From Streptomyces griseus subsp. griseus (GTDB lineage Bacteria > Actinomycetota > Actinomycetes > Streptomycetales > Streptomycetaceae), in contig NZ_JOJE01000025.1 in NCBI RefSeq assembly GCF_000720255.1, positions 47,946 to 111,945 on the forward strand: a stretch of 64,000 nt of DNA, read 5' to 3'. A program made the translations under genes and the position numbers. Below are positions 17,906-25,575 of this stretch, one piece after another. Below the pieces are notes generated by a model. The model was given only the letters and a program-made list of their open reading frames with translations, searched no databases and was not told the DNA's origin. Numbering within the stretch: the first letter of the stretch is position 1; each line of letters starts with the position of its first letter.

Positions 17906-19159
17906 ATGACCCCCCGCACCGACATCGACGTACGTCCGATCACCGAGGCGGAGCTGCCCGAGTGGCTCCGCGCCCTCAACACGGGCTTCCTGCGCTCGTC
18001 CCTGACCTCAGAGGCCGAACTGGACAGCCGCCGCACCCAGTTCGTCCCTGGCCGCTACCTCGGCGCCTTCGAGGGCGCCCGGTGTGTGGCGACCTTCAAG
18101 TCCTTCGCCCAGGAGCTGACGGCCGTGGGCGGCGCGACCGTTCCCGCGAACGCCGTCACGGGTGTCACGGTCACGCCCACGCACCGCCGTCGCGGCCTGC
18201 TCACCCGCATGATGAGCCAGGACCTGGCCGCCGCGAAGGACCGCGAGGACGTGGTCGCCACGCTCATCGCCGCCGAGTACCCGATCTACGGCCGCTACGG
18301 CTTCGGCCCGGCCACCTGGATGACCGAGTGGACCGTCGACGTGCCGCGGTCCGGCCTCGACCCGCGGTTGTCCGGTCCGCGGGACGGCAGCCGGATCGAC
18401 ATCGTGGAGGGCGAGGACGTCCGCAAGCTGGGCCCCGAACTGCACGAGCGGGTACGCGGGGCGCAGCCGGGCGCCGTCAGCCGTGACGAACTCTGGTGGA
18501 AGGTGAACACGGGCGTCGTCCCGTTCATCCAGAACTGGACAGAGCCGTTCTACGCGGTCCACCGCTCGCCGGGCGGCGAGGTCGACGGCCTGGTGTCGTA
18601 CCGCGCCGACGAACACTGGGGCGACGCCAAGCAGCCCCTGAACACCGCCACCGTGAGCTGGCTGCTCGCGGCGAACCCGGCCGCCGAGCGGGCCCTGTGG
18701 CTGTACCTGTGCTCGATCGACTGGATCGCGAGGGTGAAGTCGGGCTGGCGGGCCCCTGACGACCTGCTTCCGTTCTTCCTGCCCGACCCCAGGGCGGCGA
18801 GCAGCACCACGCAGGCCGACTGGCTGTGGGTGCGGCTCCTGGACGTCGTACGGGCCCTGGAGGCGCGTACGTACGACGCTGAGGGCTCGCTGGTGCTGGA
18901 GGTCGCCGACGGGGCCGGGCTGGCCGGCGGCCGCTATCTGCTGGAGGCGTCGGCGGACGGGGCGTCCTGCACGCGGACCACGCGCGGCGCCGACCTCGTC
19001 CTCGATGTGCGGGAGTTGGCGACGCTGTGGCTGGGCGACGAGTCGGCGGTGCGGCTCGCGGCGCTGGGCCGGGTGCGCGAAGAACGAGCGGGCGCCGCCC
19101 GAGTGGCCGACGCCCTGCTGCGTACGTCCAGGCGGCCTTGGTGCCCGGACATGTTCTGA
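17906..19159 (+). CDS. Eis-like GNAT N-acetyltransferase
   Basis: The protein has 417 residues from the ATG at 17906. The first GNAT domain has the acetyl-CoA loop [18 protein letters not shown] and the [11 protein letters not shown] segment, which includes the tyrosine used as general acid in Eis. A second GNAT-like domain and an SCP2-like C-terminal domain follow. The protein ends in WCPDMF; in Eis the terminal Phe carboxylate is part of the active site, and that feature is kept. Eis enzymes acetylate aminoglycosides and other amines at several positions. The natural substrate here is unknown. Confidence 0.92.
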   Translation: MTPRTDIDVRPITEAELPEWLRALNTGFLRSSLTSEAELDSRRTQFVPGRYLGAFEGARCVATFKSFAQELTAVGGATVPANAVTGVTVTPTHRRRGLLTRMMSQDLAAAKDREDVVATLIAAEYPIYGRYGFGPATWMTEWTVDVPRSGLDPRLSGPRDGSRIDIVEGEDVRKLGPELHERVRGAQPGAVSRDELWWKVNTGVVPFIQNWTEPFYAVHRSPGGEVDGLVSYRADEHWGDAKQPLNTATVSWLLAANPAAERALWLYLCSIDWIARVKSGWRAPDDLLPFFLPDPRAASSTTQADWLWVRLLDVVRALEARTYDAEGSLVLEVADGAGLAGGRYLLEASADGASCTRTTRGADLVLDVRELATLWLGDESAVRLAALGRVREERAGAARVADALLRTSRRPWCPDMF

Positions 19160-19246
19160 GCTCCTTCCGATGGACGGTGGGGACGGTGGGGAAGTACCGC
19201 ATCCGTAGCTGTGCTCTGGTGAGCCGTGCTCCTTCGAGCTGCATGA

Positions 19247-19313
19247 AGTTGTCGGTGTGGAGTTGTCGGTGTGAAGTTGTGACTGTGCCCTGCCCTGTGG
19301 AGTTGTGACTGTG
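19247..19313 (+). repeat. Short tandem AGTTGT repeats upstream of devB
   Basis: AGTTGTCGGTGTG repeats in 14-base steps at 19247 and 19261, followed by AGTTGTGACTGTG at 19275 and 19301. The AGTTG core also occurs in the palindrome at 19378-19398, so these may be half-sites for the same regulator. Confidence 0.6.
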
Positions 19314-19329
19314 CCGACGCCGGGCTCCC

Positions 19330-19351
19330 GGCTCCCCTCCGGAAGGGAGCC
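19330..19351 (+). terminator. Hairpin after the Eis-like gene
   Basis: GGCTCCC and GGGAGCC lie at the ends of a 22-base nearly perfect palindrome centred on TCCGGA, with one mismatched pair. It lies 170 bases beyond the acetyltransferase stop, in the 320-base gap before devB. Confidence 0.5.
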
Positions 19352-19377
19352 CGATCCTCCAAGTTTGACCATGTCGT

Positions 19378-19398
19378 TGAAGTTGGCGACCAACTTCA
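19378..19398 (+). promoter_or_regulatory. Palindromic operator upstream of devB
   Basis: TGAAGTTGG and CCAACTTCA form perfect 9-base arms around CGA. A TATAAC box (19427-19432) lies downstream. Similar arms occur upstream of devA, so this is a candidate binding site for DevA/DevB. Confidence 0.65.
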
Positions 19399-19482
19399 CT
19401 GTACTTATCTCCGCTTGGAAGCGTCCTATAACCACCTTCCCGTGAACTGCCCAAAGATGGCGGGAAGTTGTACTGTTTTGTG

Positions 19483-20391
19483 GTGGACCCGGAACACGCC
19501 CCCGTCAGTGGACGGAAGAGGCCACATCGGCCACAGAAGTCACACCACGACGTGGCCGACGAGCTGCGCACCCGGATCAGGTCCGGCGTGCTGCGGCCCG
19601 GCCAGCGCATGCCCACCCAGGCGAAACTGGCCGACGAGTTCGGGGTCGAGCGCGGGACCGTACGCCAGGCCCTGCGCATCCTCCAGGCGGAGCGCCTGCT
19701 CACCAACGTTTCCAAGGGCAGCCCGGCCACCGTCGCTCCGGACCTGGGGCGCGGGCATATTCCGGCCGGTCCGGCCGCGCCGCCGCTGCCCACCACCGTG
19801 GCCCTCGCCCCGCGCATAGCCGACGCGTTCGCGGCCTCCCACGTGGAGGTCGACGCTCTCTGTCTGACCTCGGTCTCCCTCACGCTCGCCATCGGCGAAC
19901 CTCTGCGCCGGATCCACGCGGGGGAGCTGAAACCGGCCAAGATCGACGTCCGTGTCATGCTGCCGAGCCGGGACATCGAGCTGGCCTTCCCTACCCCGGT
20001 GGACACCGCCGAGCACAACCGGCTGCAGCACCGCTGGCTGGCCCACCGCAACGCCCAGGGTCAGGTGCTGCGGCACAACCTGCTGGCCCTGCGCGCCACG
20101 CACGGCATCGACGTGCGCGTCTCCTTCCGCGCGCTGCCCTTCACCCCGCCCGTGAAGCTGTACCTGCTCAACGGCTGCGAGGCGCTCTTCGCGTACTACA
20201 CGCTGACGCGGCGCGAGCAGGAGATCGACCACGAGAACCTCGAGCTGTACGACGCCGAGGGAACCCGGTCGATGCTGTTCGCCTTCGCCCGGGACGCCGG
20301 GCCGCGTGACACGACGTTCGTGGAACAGTCCCGCCTGTGGTTCAACGCACTGTGGGGGACGATCAGTTCGGAGCTGGTGCTCACGAGCTAA
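19483..20391 (+). CDS. devB: DevB-like GntR-family developmental regulator
   Basis: The product has about 302 residues. The N-terminal GntR winged helix (VADELRTRIRSGVLRPGQRMPTQ-type; FGVERGTVRQALRILQ) is followed by a C-terminal effector domain with VRVMLPSRDIELAFP and PFTPPVKLYLLNG. It is a paralogue of devA 1.3 kb downstream, and the gene order matches S. coelicolor devB (SCO4188). In that species dev genes are needed for proper aerial growth and septation. The GTG at 19483 aligns with the devA start, because AAGTTGTA sits 10 bases before both; no ribosome site is visible, so the mRNA may be leaderless. GTG 19480 is the alternative. Confidence 0.87.
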   Translation: MDPEHAPVSGRKRPHRPQKSHHDVADELRTRIRSGVLRPGQRMPTQAKLADEFGVERGTVRQALRILQAERLLTNVSKGSPATVAPDLGRGHIPAGPAAPPLPTTVALAPRIADAFAASHVEVDALCLTSVSLTLAIGEPLRRIHAGELKPAKIDVRVMLPSRDIELAFPTPVDTAEHNRLQHRWLAHRNAQGQVLRHNLLALRATHGIDVRVSFRALPFTPPVKLYLLNGCEALFAYYTLTRREQEIDHENLELYDAEGTRSMLFAFARDAGPRDTTFVEQSRLWFNALWGTISSELVLTS

Positions 20392-20430
20392 TCGTCCCCC
20401 ACGGAGGCTGACCCGGTCGACGCGTACCGC

Positions 20431-20619
20431 TCACAGGGCGGGCCCCGCGACCAGGAGGGCGAGCACGACCGCCCCGACGGAGCTCACGGCCGGGCTCTTG
20501 GCCTTGATGCCGACGGTGAGCAGCAGCATGCCGATGGCGCCGGCGACGCCGTACTTGACCTGGATGACCTGTTCGGAGCCGACGATGAAGAACGCGGAGA
20601 GGAGGGCGAAGGCAGGCAT
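20431..20619 (-). CDS. Small two-helix membrane protein between devB and devA
   Basis: A 62-residue protein with a strong ribosome site (AAGGAGG) before the ATG at 20619. Two hydrophobic segments (FALLSAFFIVGSE and GAIGMLLLTVGI, plus a terminal VGAVVLALLVAG) suggest two or three membrane passes. It is transcribed against devB and away from devA. The position corresponds to the small gene between devB and devA in S. coelicolor. The function is unknown. Confidence 0.75.
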   Translation of the reverse strand: MPAFALLSAFFIVGSEQVIQVKYGVAGAIGMLLLTVGIKAKSPAVSSVGAVVLALLVAGPAL

Positions 20620-20670
20620 GATGGTCCTCCTTGGTGCTGCCGGGCTGTGACGAGCGGAGGCAAAACTTCC

Positions 20671-20701
20671 GCCAACTTCCTGAAGTTGGCAGCCAACTCT
20701 G
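20671..20701 (+). promoter_or_regulatory. Overlapping inverted repeats upstream of devA
   Basis: GCCAACTTC and GAAGTTGGC form perfect 9-base arms around CT (20671-20690). The right arm also pairs partly with CCAACTCTG (to 20701), giving an arrangement like the devB palindrome. The following segment (cacttggcagctacctataa) matches the devB promoter region. It is a candidate autoregulatory site. Confidence 0.65.
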
Positions 20702-20785
20702 TATAGGTTGTCCCCACTTGGCAGCTACCTATAAACAACTTTCAAACAACTCCACATAGATGGATCAAAGTTGTAGCGTTTGGTC

Positions 20786-21658
20786 GTGACTCAGGAGAAC
20801 GTGGCAGTGAACGGCAGCAGAAGGATCGCGCCCCAGGAGATCGCCGACGTGCTCCGCGAACGGATCCGCGCCGGGGAGCTCAAGGCGGGGGACCGCCTGC
20901 CCACCCAGGCCGAGCTCGCCGATGAGTTCGGCGTGGAACGCGGCACGGTGCGCCAGGCCCTGCGCGCGCTCCAGGACGACGGCCTGCTCAGCAACGTCAG
21001 CAAGGGCAGCCCACCGCGGATCGCGGAGCCGGCTCCGGCGCGTGACGAACCCCAGCCGACCATGGTGGGGCTCGCGCCACGGCTGGTGGAGGCGTTCTCC
21101 GCGCAGCGGGTGCGGGTCGACACCGTCTGTCACACCGCGGAGACCCTGATGCTGGCACTCGGTGTGCCGCTCAGGCTGATCCACGAGGGCCGTATCCGTC
21201 CCGAGGCGATCGACGTGCGCATTCTGGTGCCGTCCCGCGAGATCAACCTCGCCTTTCCCGTCTCGGTCGAGGTCGACGGAGACGAGGACCCGGTCCACAG
21301 GCGCTGGTTGTCGATGCGCAACGCCCAGGGCCAGGTCCTGCGCCACAACCTGCTCGCCCTGCGCTCCACGCACGGCATCGACGTCCATGTCACCTTCCGC
21401 GCGCTGCCCTTCACCCCGCCGGTCAAGCTGTACCTGCTCAACGAGGAGGAGGCGCTGATCGGCTACTACACGCTCACCCGGCGGGAGGAGGAGTGGGACA
21501 CCGGAACCCTCGACATGTACGACGCCCTCGGATCCGAGTCGCTGCTCTTCTCCTTCGTCAAACGAACCGGTCAACGCGACGCCGCCTTCGTAAAGGAATC
21601 CCAGAAGTGGTTCGACGCCCTCTGGGAAACCATTACCTCGGACGTGACACTCTCCTAG
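20786..21658 (+). CDS. devA: DevA, GntR-family developmental regulator
   Basis: The product has 290 residues. The GntR winged helix (IADVLRERIRAGELKAGDRL, then FGVERGTVRQALRALQ) is followed by the DevA-subfamily effector domain: IDVRILVPSREINLAFP, then PFTPPVKLYLLNEEEALIGYYT and FDALWETI at the end. In S. coelicolor DevA is required for normal aerial development and represses its own promoter. The inverted repeats upstream fit autoregulation. The GTG at 20786 is chosen by alignment with devB. The stop overlaps the GTG of devE by one base, so the two form an operon. Confidence 0.92.
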   Translation: MTQENVAVNGSRRIAPQEIADVLRERIRAGELKAGDRLPTQAELADEFGVERGTVRQALRALQDDGLLSNVSKGSPPRIAEPAPARDEPQPTMVGLAPRLVEAFSAQRVRVDTVCHTAETLMLALGVPLRLIHEGRIRPEAIDVRILVPSREINLAFPVSVEVDGDEDPVHRRWLSMRNAQGQVLRHNLLALRSTHGIDVHVTFRALPFTPPVKLYLLNEEEALIGYYTLTRREEEWDTGTLDMYDALGSESLLFSFVKRTGQRDAAFVKESQKWFDALWETITSDVTLS

Positions 21659-22470
21659 TGGCTTCTGAGACGACGCAGACCGAACAGGCAGCTGTAGAGA
21701 CCGAGAAGGAACCGGACCCGGACACGGAGACCCTCCGGGAACTGACCATCCGCGCCCGGGTCGTGCTGTGGGACTTCGACGGGCCGATCTGCCGGCTCTT
21801 CGCCGGACACGCGGCGGAAGACGTGGCCGTCGAGTTGACGGACTGGCTGGAGGGGCACGGACCGAGCGGGTTGTTGACGCGGGCCGAGCGGGAGAGCCTG
21901 GATCCACACGTCGTCCTGCGCGCCGTCGACCGCCGGCTTCCCGGCAGCGAGTTGGCGGTGGAGCTGGAAGAACGTCTCACCCGGGAAGAACTGCGGGCGG
22001 CGGAGTCGGCCATGCCCACGGGGTACGCCGACATCCTGATACAGACCTGGACCGCGGCGGGCGTCCGGTTGGCCATCGCCACGAACAACTCCGCGCGGGC
22101 GGTGCTCACGTATCTGGCGAGCCGTGAACTGGTCCAGTGCTTCGGCCGGCACGTCTACGGCCGGACGCAGGACCTGCACCTGCTCAAGCCGGACCCGGAC
22201 ACCCTCGAGCGGGCCCTGGAGGCGTTGCGTACGCCGGCGTCCGCCGCGCTGTTCATCGGTGACACTCCCTCGGACGTCCAGGCCGCGCGCGAGGCCGGCG
22301 TGGCCTTCGTCGGCTATGCGCGCAACGAGCGGAAGGCGAAACTGCTCAGGGAGGCAGGGGCGGAGCACGTGGTGAGCTCTCTGAGTCTGCTGCTGGAGGT
22401 GGTCCGGGGACGAGCTCTGGAGGACGCCGAACGGGTTGTTTCGTGCACGGGGCCGCGCAGACCTGAATAG
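21658..22470 (+). CDS. devE: DevE-type HAD-superfamily hydrolase
   Basis: This 270-residue protein is translationally coupled to devA (TAG/GTG sharing one base). HAD motifs are complete: VVLWDFDGPICRLF (the DxD nucleophile pair), IATNNSARA (motif II), LKPDPDTLERAL (Lys, motif III) and LFIGDTPSDVQAA (motif IV). It is probably a small-molecule phosphatase with an alpha-helical cap. The devA-devE operon is known in S. coelicolor, and devE is developmentally relevant there. The first 30 residues (ASETTQTEQAAVETEKEP) are acidic and probably disordered. Two more HAD genes of the same type lie in this window. Confidence 0.9.
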   Translation: MASETTQTEQAAVETEKEPDPDTETLRELTIRARVVLWDFDGPICRLFAGHAAEDVAVELTDWLEGHGPSGLLTRAERESLDPHVVLRAVDRRLPGSELAVELEERLTREELRAAESAMPTGYADILIQTWTAAGVRLAIATNNSARAVLTYLASRELVQCFGRHVYGRTQDLHLLKPDPDTLERALEALRTPASAALFIGDTPSDVQAAREAGVAFVGYARNERKAKLLREAGAEHVVSSLSLLLEVVRGRALEDAERVVSCTGPRRPE

Positions 22471-22604
22471 GTGGGAGACGAGGGGATGCCCGGTCCGGAC
22501 GTGCGCGAAGAGGATGTGCGCGGCAGGATGCGGCCCGGGCCTCTCCGGCACGGCCACGTGCCCGGTGCGAGCATTCCGGAAAAGAGGCGCTACCCTCTGC
22601 GGCC

Positions 22605-23699
22605 ATGCCACCTCTGCCACAGGAAGCGCGTCAGGCGCTCGTGCACCGTCTTGTGGAGTCCGCGCGGCGCCGAGGCCGAGGTCGGGTACTCAAGGGTCAC
22701 CACAACACGAACTACGTTCTGCGGGTGGGTGTCGGACTCGCCGTGCTGTTGGGTGCCATGCCTCTCGCGCGCCTGAAGTACCGGGTTCCGCTGGAGACGA
22801 TCGAGGTGGTGCCGCGCATCTGGGCCCGCGAGGCCGACGTTCTCGACGTCGTCTGCCGGTACCTGAGCGAGGTGCCGCGGTGTCTGGCCGTACTGGGGGA
22901 ACGCGGGGAGCGCTCGCTGCACGCCTATCTGGCCGGCAAGGCTCTCAGCGAGAGGAACCCGGACGGTGCCGTCGACGACCAGCTCATGCGCGCGTTCGCC
23001 GCGTTCTTCGTCAGGACCGCGCAGGTGCCGGCCCACGAGCTGCCCGAGCGTCCCGACGGCTGGCCGCAGGACGGCGACAGCGAGGGTTTCCTCGACTGGC
23101 TCATCGACTTCGCGGAACACCACGTGCACCGTCCCAACCGGCACCGGTTCGGCAGGCTCTTCGACGATGTGGGCATTCCCGAGGAGGCGATGGAGGTGTT
23201 CCGCAAGGAGCACCGCGGGCTGACTCCGCGCCCCTTCCGGCTTCTCCACACCGACGTCCACCGGGCCAACGTCATCGTCCGGGGCGAGGAACTCGCAGTG
23301 ATCGACTGGGAGTTGGCCACGTTCGGTGATCCGCTGCACGACCTGGCCACGCACATGGTGCGCATGGGATACGACGCCGGGGAACGTGCTCGCATGACGG
23401 AACTGTGGGCACAAGCCATGCTGGCGGCGGGCTGCGGTGACCTGACGAAGGGCATGGAGGCCGATCTGCCCGTCTACGTCGATTTCGAGTACGCGCAGTC
23501 GGTGTTCACCGACGTGATGCGCGCGGCACTCGCTCTGCCGTCCGACCCGCAGGAGGAGCACTTCCGGTCCGCCGCCCGACGCGTCACCCGCGCCCTGGAG
23601 CTGGCGCAACGGCCCTTGGGGCTGGCGCGGGTGCGGGGGGCGGAGCGCGTGGTGACGGCCCTGCGCGACTGGCACGGCGCGTCCGTGGTGTCGCAGTGA
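22605..23699 (+). CDS. Aminoglycoside-phosphotransferase-fold kinase
   Basis: A 364-residue APH/choline-kinase-fold protein. The catalytic loop LLHTDVHRANVIV supplies the base Asp and the metal Asn, and AVIDWELATFGDPLHDLA supplies the DFG-equivalent Asp. The substrate is unknown; the family also includes homoserine and sugar kinases and lipid kinases, so a resistance role should not be assumed. It overlaps the next HAD gene by four bases (GTGA), so kinase and phosphatase are co-translated. The protein is homologous to the first half of the 25576 gene, so the two arose by duplication. Confidence 0.88.
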   Translation: MPPLPQEARQALVHRLVESARRRGRGRVLKGHHNTNYVLRVGVGLAVLLGAMPLARLKYRVPLETIEVVPRIWAREADVLDVVCRYLSEVPRCLAVLGERGERSLHAYLAGKALSERNPDGAVDDQLMRAFAAFFVRTAQVPAHELPERPDGWPQDGDSEGFLDWLIDFAEHHVHRPNRHRFGRLFDDVGIPEEAMEVFRKEHRGLTPRPFRLLHTDVHRANVIVRGEELAVIDWELATFGDPLHDLATHMVRMGYDAGERARMTELWAQAMLAAGCGDLTKGMEADLPVYVDFEYAQSVFTDVMRAALALPSDPQEEHFRSAARRVTRALELAQRPLGLARVRGAERVVTALRDWHGASVVSQ

Positions 23700-24460
23700 C
23701 GGCTGCGCGTCGGGAGGACACCGGGCCCGGGGACGGACGAATCCTCGACGACCCCGGCGGGATGCGGGAGCTGTCGCGGCACATCGGACGCGGGCGCTGT
23801 GTGCTGTTCGACTTCGACGGGCCGCTGTGCCGTCTCTTCCCGGACGGGGCGTCGGCTCCTCTGGCGGACGTACTGCGCAGGCACCTCGCCGCGCGCGGCG
23901 CCCTGGATCTGCTGCCGCCGGACGCCTTGGTGTCCATCGATCCGCAGGCTGTGCTGCGGGCCGTGGATCAGGCCCGTCATGGGGACGCTCTCGTGGCCGA
24001 GCTGGAGGAACTGCTGGTGGCGGGCGAACAGGCCGCCGCGGCGATCGCGCCACCCACGCCGCACGCGGACCTGTTGGTGCGGCGACTGGGGAGCGCGGGT
24101 GTGCGCATGGCGGTGACCACGAACAATTCACCCTCGGCAGTGGCCGTGTTTTTGAAGAGGGCGGGACTGTACGGGTATTTCGCGGGTCACGTCTACGGCC
24201 GCACCGACGATCCCAGGCAGCTGAAGCCGAATCCCCATTGTCTGCTGCGGGCGTTGGAGGGGCTCGAGGCGAGGGCCGACGAGGCCGTGATGATCGGCGA
24301 TACGGCGACGGACCACCGAGCGGCGGACTTCGCCGGTGTGGCCTTCGCCGGGTACGCGGCGGACACGGACGAGGCGAAAGGGCTCTGGGAAGCGGGCGCG
24401 GACTTCGTCTTCTCCCGTTACGACCTCCTGTCCCTCATGATTCCGGCGTCCTCTTCCTGA
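23696..24460 (+). CDS. HAD-superfamily hydrolase, DevE-like
   Basis: The product has 254 residues and begins at the GTG that overlaps the phosphotransferase stop. HAD motifs are CVLFDFDGPLCRLF, VTTNNSPSAV, LKPNPHCLLRAL and VMIGDTATDHRAA. It shares order and wording with DevE (LCRLF, NNS, HVYGRT, then LKP), so it is a paralogue. Coupling to a kinase-fold gene suggests that the pair adds and removes phosphate on one compound, which is inference. Its ribosome site lies inside the upstream gene. Confidence 0.88.
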   Translation: MTAARREDTGPGDGRILDDPGGMRELSRHIGRGRCVLFDFDGPLCRLFPDGASAPLADVLRRHLAARGALDLLPPDALVSIDPQAVLRAVDQARHGDALVAELEELLVAGEQAAAAIAPPTPHADLLVRRLGSAGVRMAVTTNNSPSAVAVFLKRAGLYGYFAGHVYGRTDDPRQLKPNPHCLLRALEGLEARADEAVMIGDTATDHRAADFAGVAFAGYAADTDEAKGLWEAGADFVFSRYDLLSLMIPASSS

Positions 24461-24523
24461 CAGCCGTTCCACCGGGCACCATGAACAGGCTCGGAGCAAC
24501 GCACATGTCGGACGGGGGATTTG

Positions 24524-25489
24524 GTGGCAGGGACATCGCTGAGAAGCAGAGTCGCGTCCGGCTGGGCGCGTGCGGAGAGCACGCTCTCCCGGCTTCTGCT
24601 GCTGGCTGTCTTCGTCGTCGGTCTGATCGCACAGTTCGTGAAGCCGGTGGGTGACGCGCTGGAGGGAAAGGCATACATCGGCGGGGCGTTGCTGAGCCTG
24701 GTCGGCTATGTGCTCTACAGCGAGGTACAGCGGCTGAACACGGCCCATGAGGCCCAGCGGGAGATGACGGAAACCCTGCGGGACATGATCGAGCGGCTGA
24801 GCTCGTCCCAGCAGCCGGGGGCGGGCGCGCAGGTCACCCCGGAGGCGCTGGTGGAGAAATTCAGGGAGGCGCTCCGCGACGGGGAAGAAGTCGACTTCGC
24901 GGTGATCGGTTTCACCGGAGAGACTTTCGCTCCCCCGTTGAAACAGCTGCTGGGAAGCCTGCCCCGCAATTCGGACCGCAAGGTCAATGTCCGTGTCCTG
25001 GTCCCCGATTTCGCCCAGGAGATTCAGGTGCCCGGCCTGATACGGGCGGACGGCAAGGTCACGGACGCGGTCGGTTTCCGGCGGTACCTGGTGCAGCAGA
25101 TCAGTGGGTACGAGGCAGAGCTGAAGAGAATGAAGGGCAGGATGCAGCACCACGGGCAGGGCAGGCTGTCCATCGAGTTTCGCGTCATGCATATGTCGCC
25201 CTCGCTCAAGCTCTACCTGATCAACAGCGACCAGGTGTTCGAGGGCATCTACGACAAGATCGAACTTCGCCCCGACGAATACAGCTCGGACGTCCGAGAG
25301 GGGGATCAGTTGCTGGATCTCATCGGGCACGACTCGCTGCTGACACACTGGCACAGGGACGACGGACGTCGGGCGCGCGAGATCATCGACCGTCGCCGCA
25401 CATTCTTCGACACCCTCTGGAACGCGGCTCACGGATTGCCCGCGAACTCCCTGACCGGCGATCCCAACGGTTCCTCGGCAGCGTCCTGA
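24524..25489 (+). CDS. Membrane protein with a DevA/DevB-like effector domain
   Basis: The product has about 321 residues from the GTG at 24524 (TTG 24521 is the alternative). Two hydrophobic helices (LSRLLLLAVFVVGLIAQFV and GALLSLVGYVLYSEV) are followed by a coiled-coil stretch (QRLNTAHEAQREMTETL). The soluble part, residues about 105-310, resembles the C-terminal domains of DevA and DevB: VNVRVLVPDFAQEI, MSPSLKLYLINSDQVFEGIY and RRRTFFDTLWNAA align with their blocks. The strand-helix order is vaguely phospholipase-D-like but lacks the HxK motif. It may be a membrane sensor for the same ligand. The function is not established. Confidence 0.72.
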   Translation: MAGTSLRSRVASGWARAESTLSRLLLLAVFVVGLIAQFVKPVGDALEGKAYIGGALLSLVGYVLYSEVQRLNTAHEAQREMTETLRDMIERLSSSQQPGAGAQVTPEALVEKFREALRDGEEVDFAVIGFTGETFAPPLKQLLGSLPRNSDRKVNVRVLVPDFAQEIQVPGLIRADGKVTDAVGFRRYLVQQISGYEAELKRMKGRMQHHGQGRLSIEFRVMHMSPSLKLYLINSDQVFEGIYDKIELRPDEYSSDVREGDQLLDLIGHDSLLTHWHRDDGRRAREIIDRRRTFFDTLWNAAHGLPANSLTGDPNGSSAAS

Positions 25490-25575
25490 CCCAGCCCCTC
25501 GGTTTCGACCGGACGGGAAGCAAAGCAGCGACGGGCGGGCGGTGCGTAGGCTCGGCGGCACAAGCAGAGATCGGG

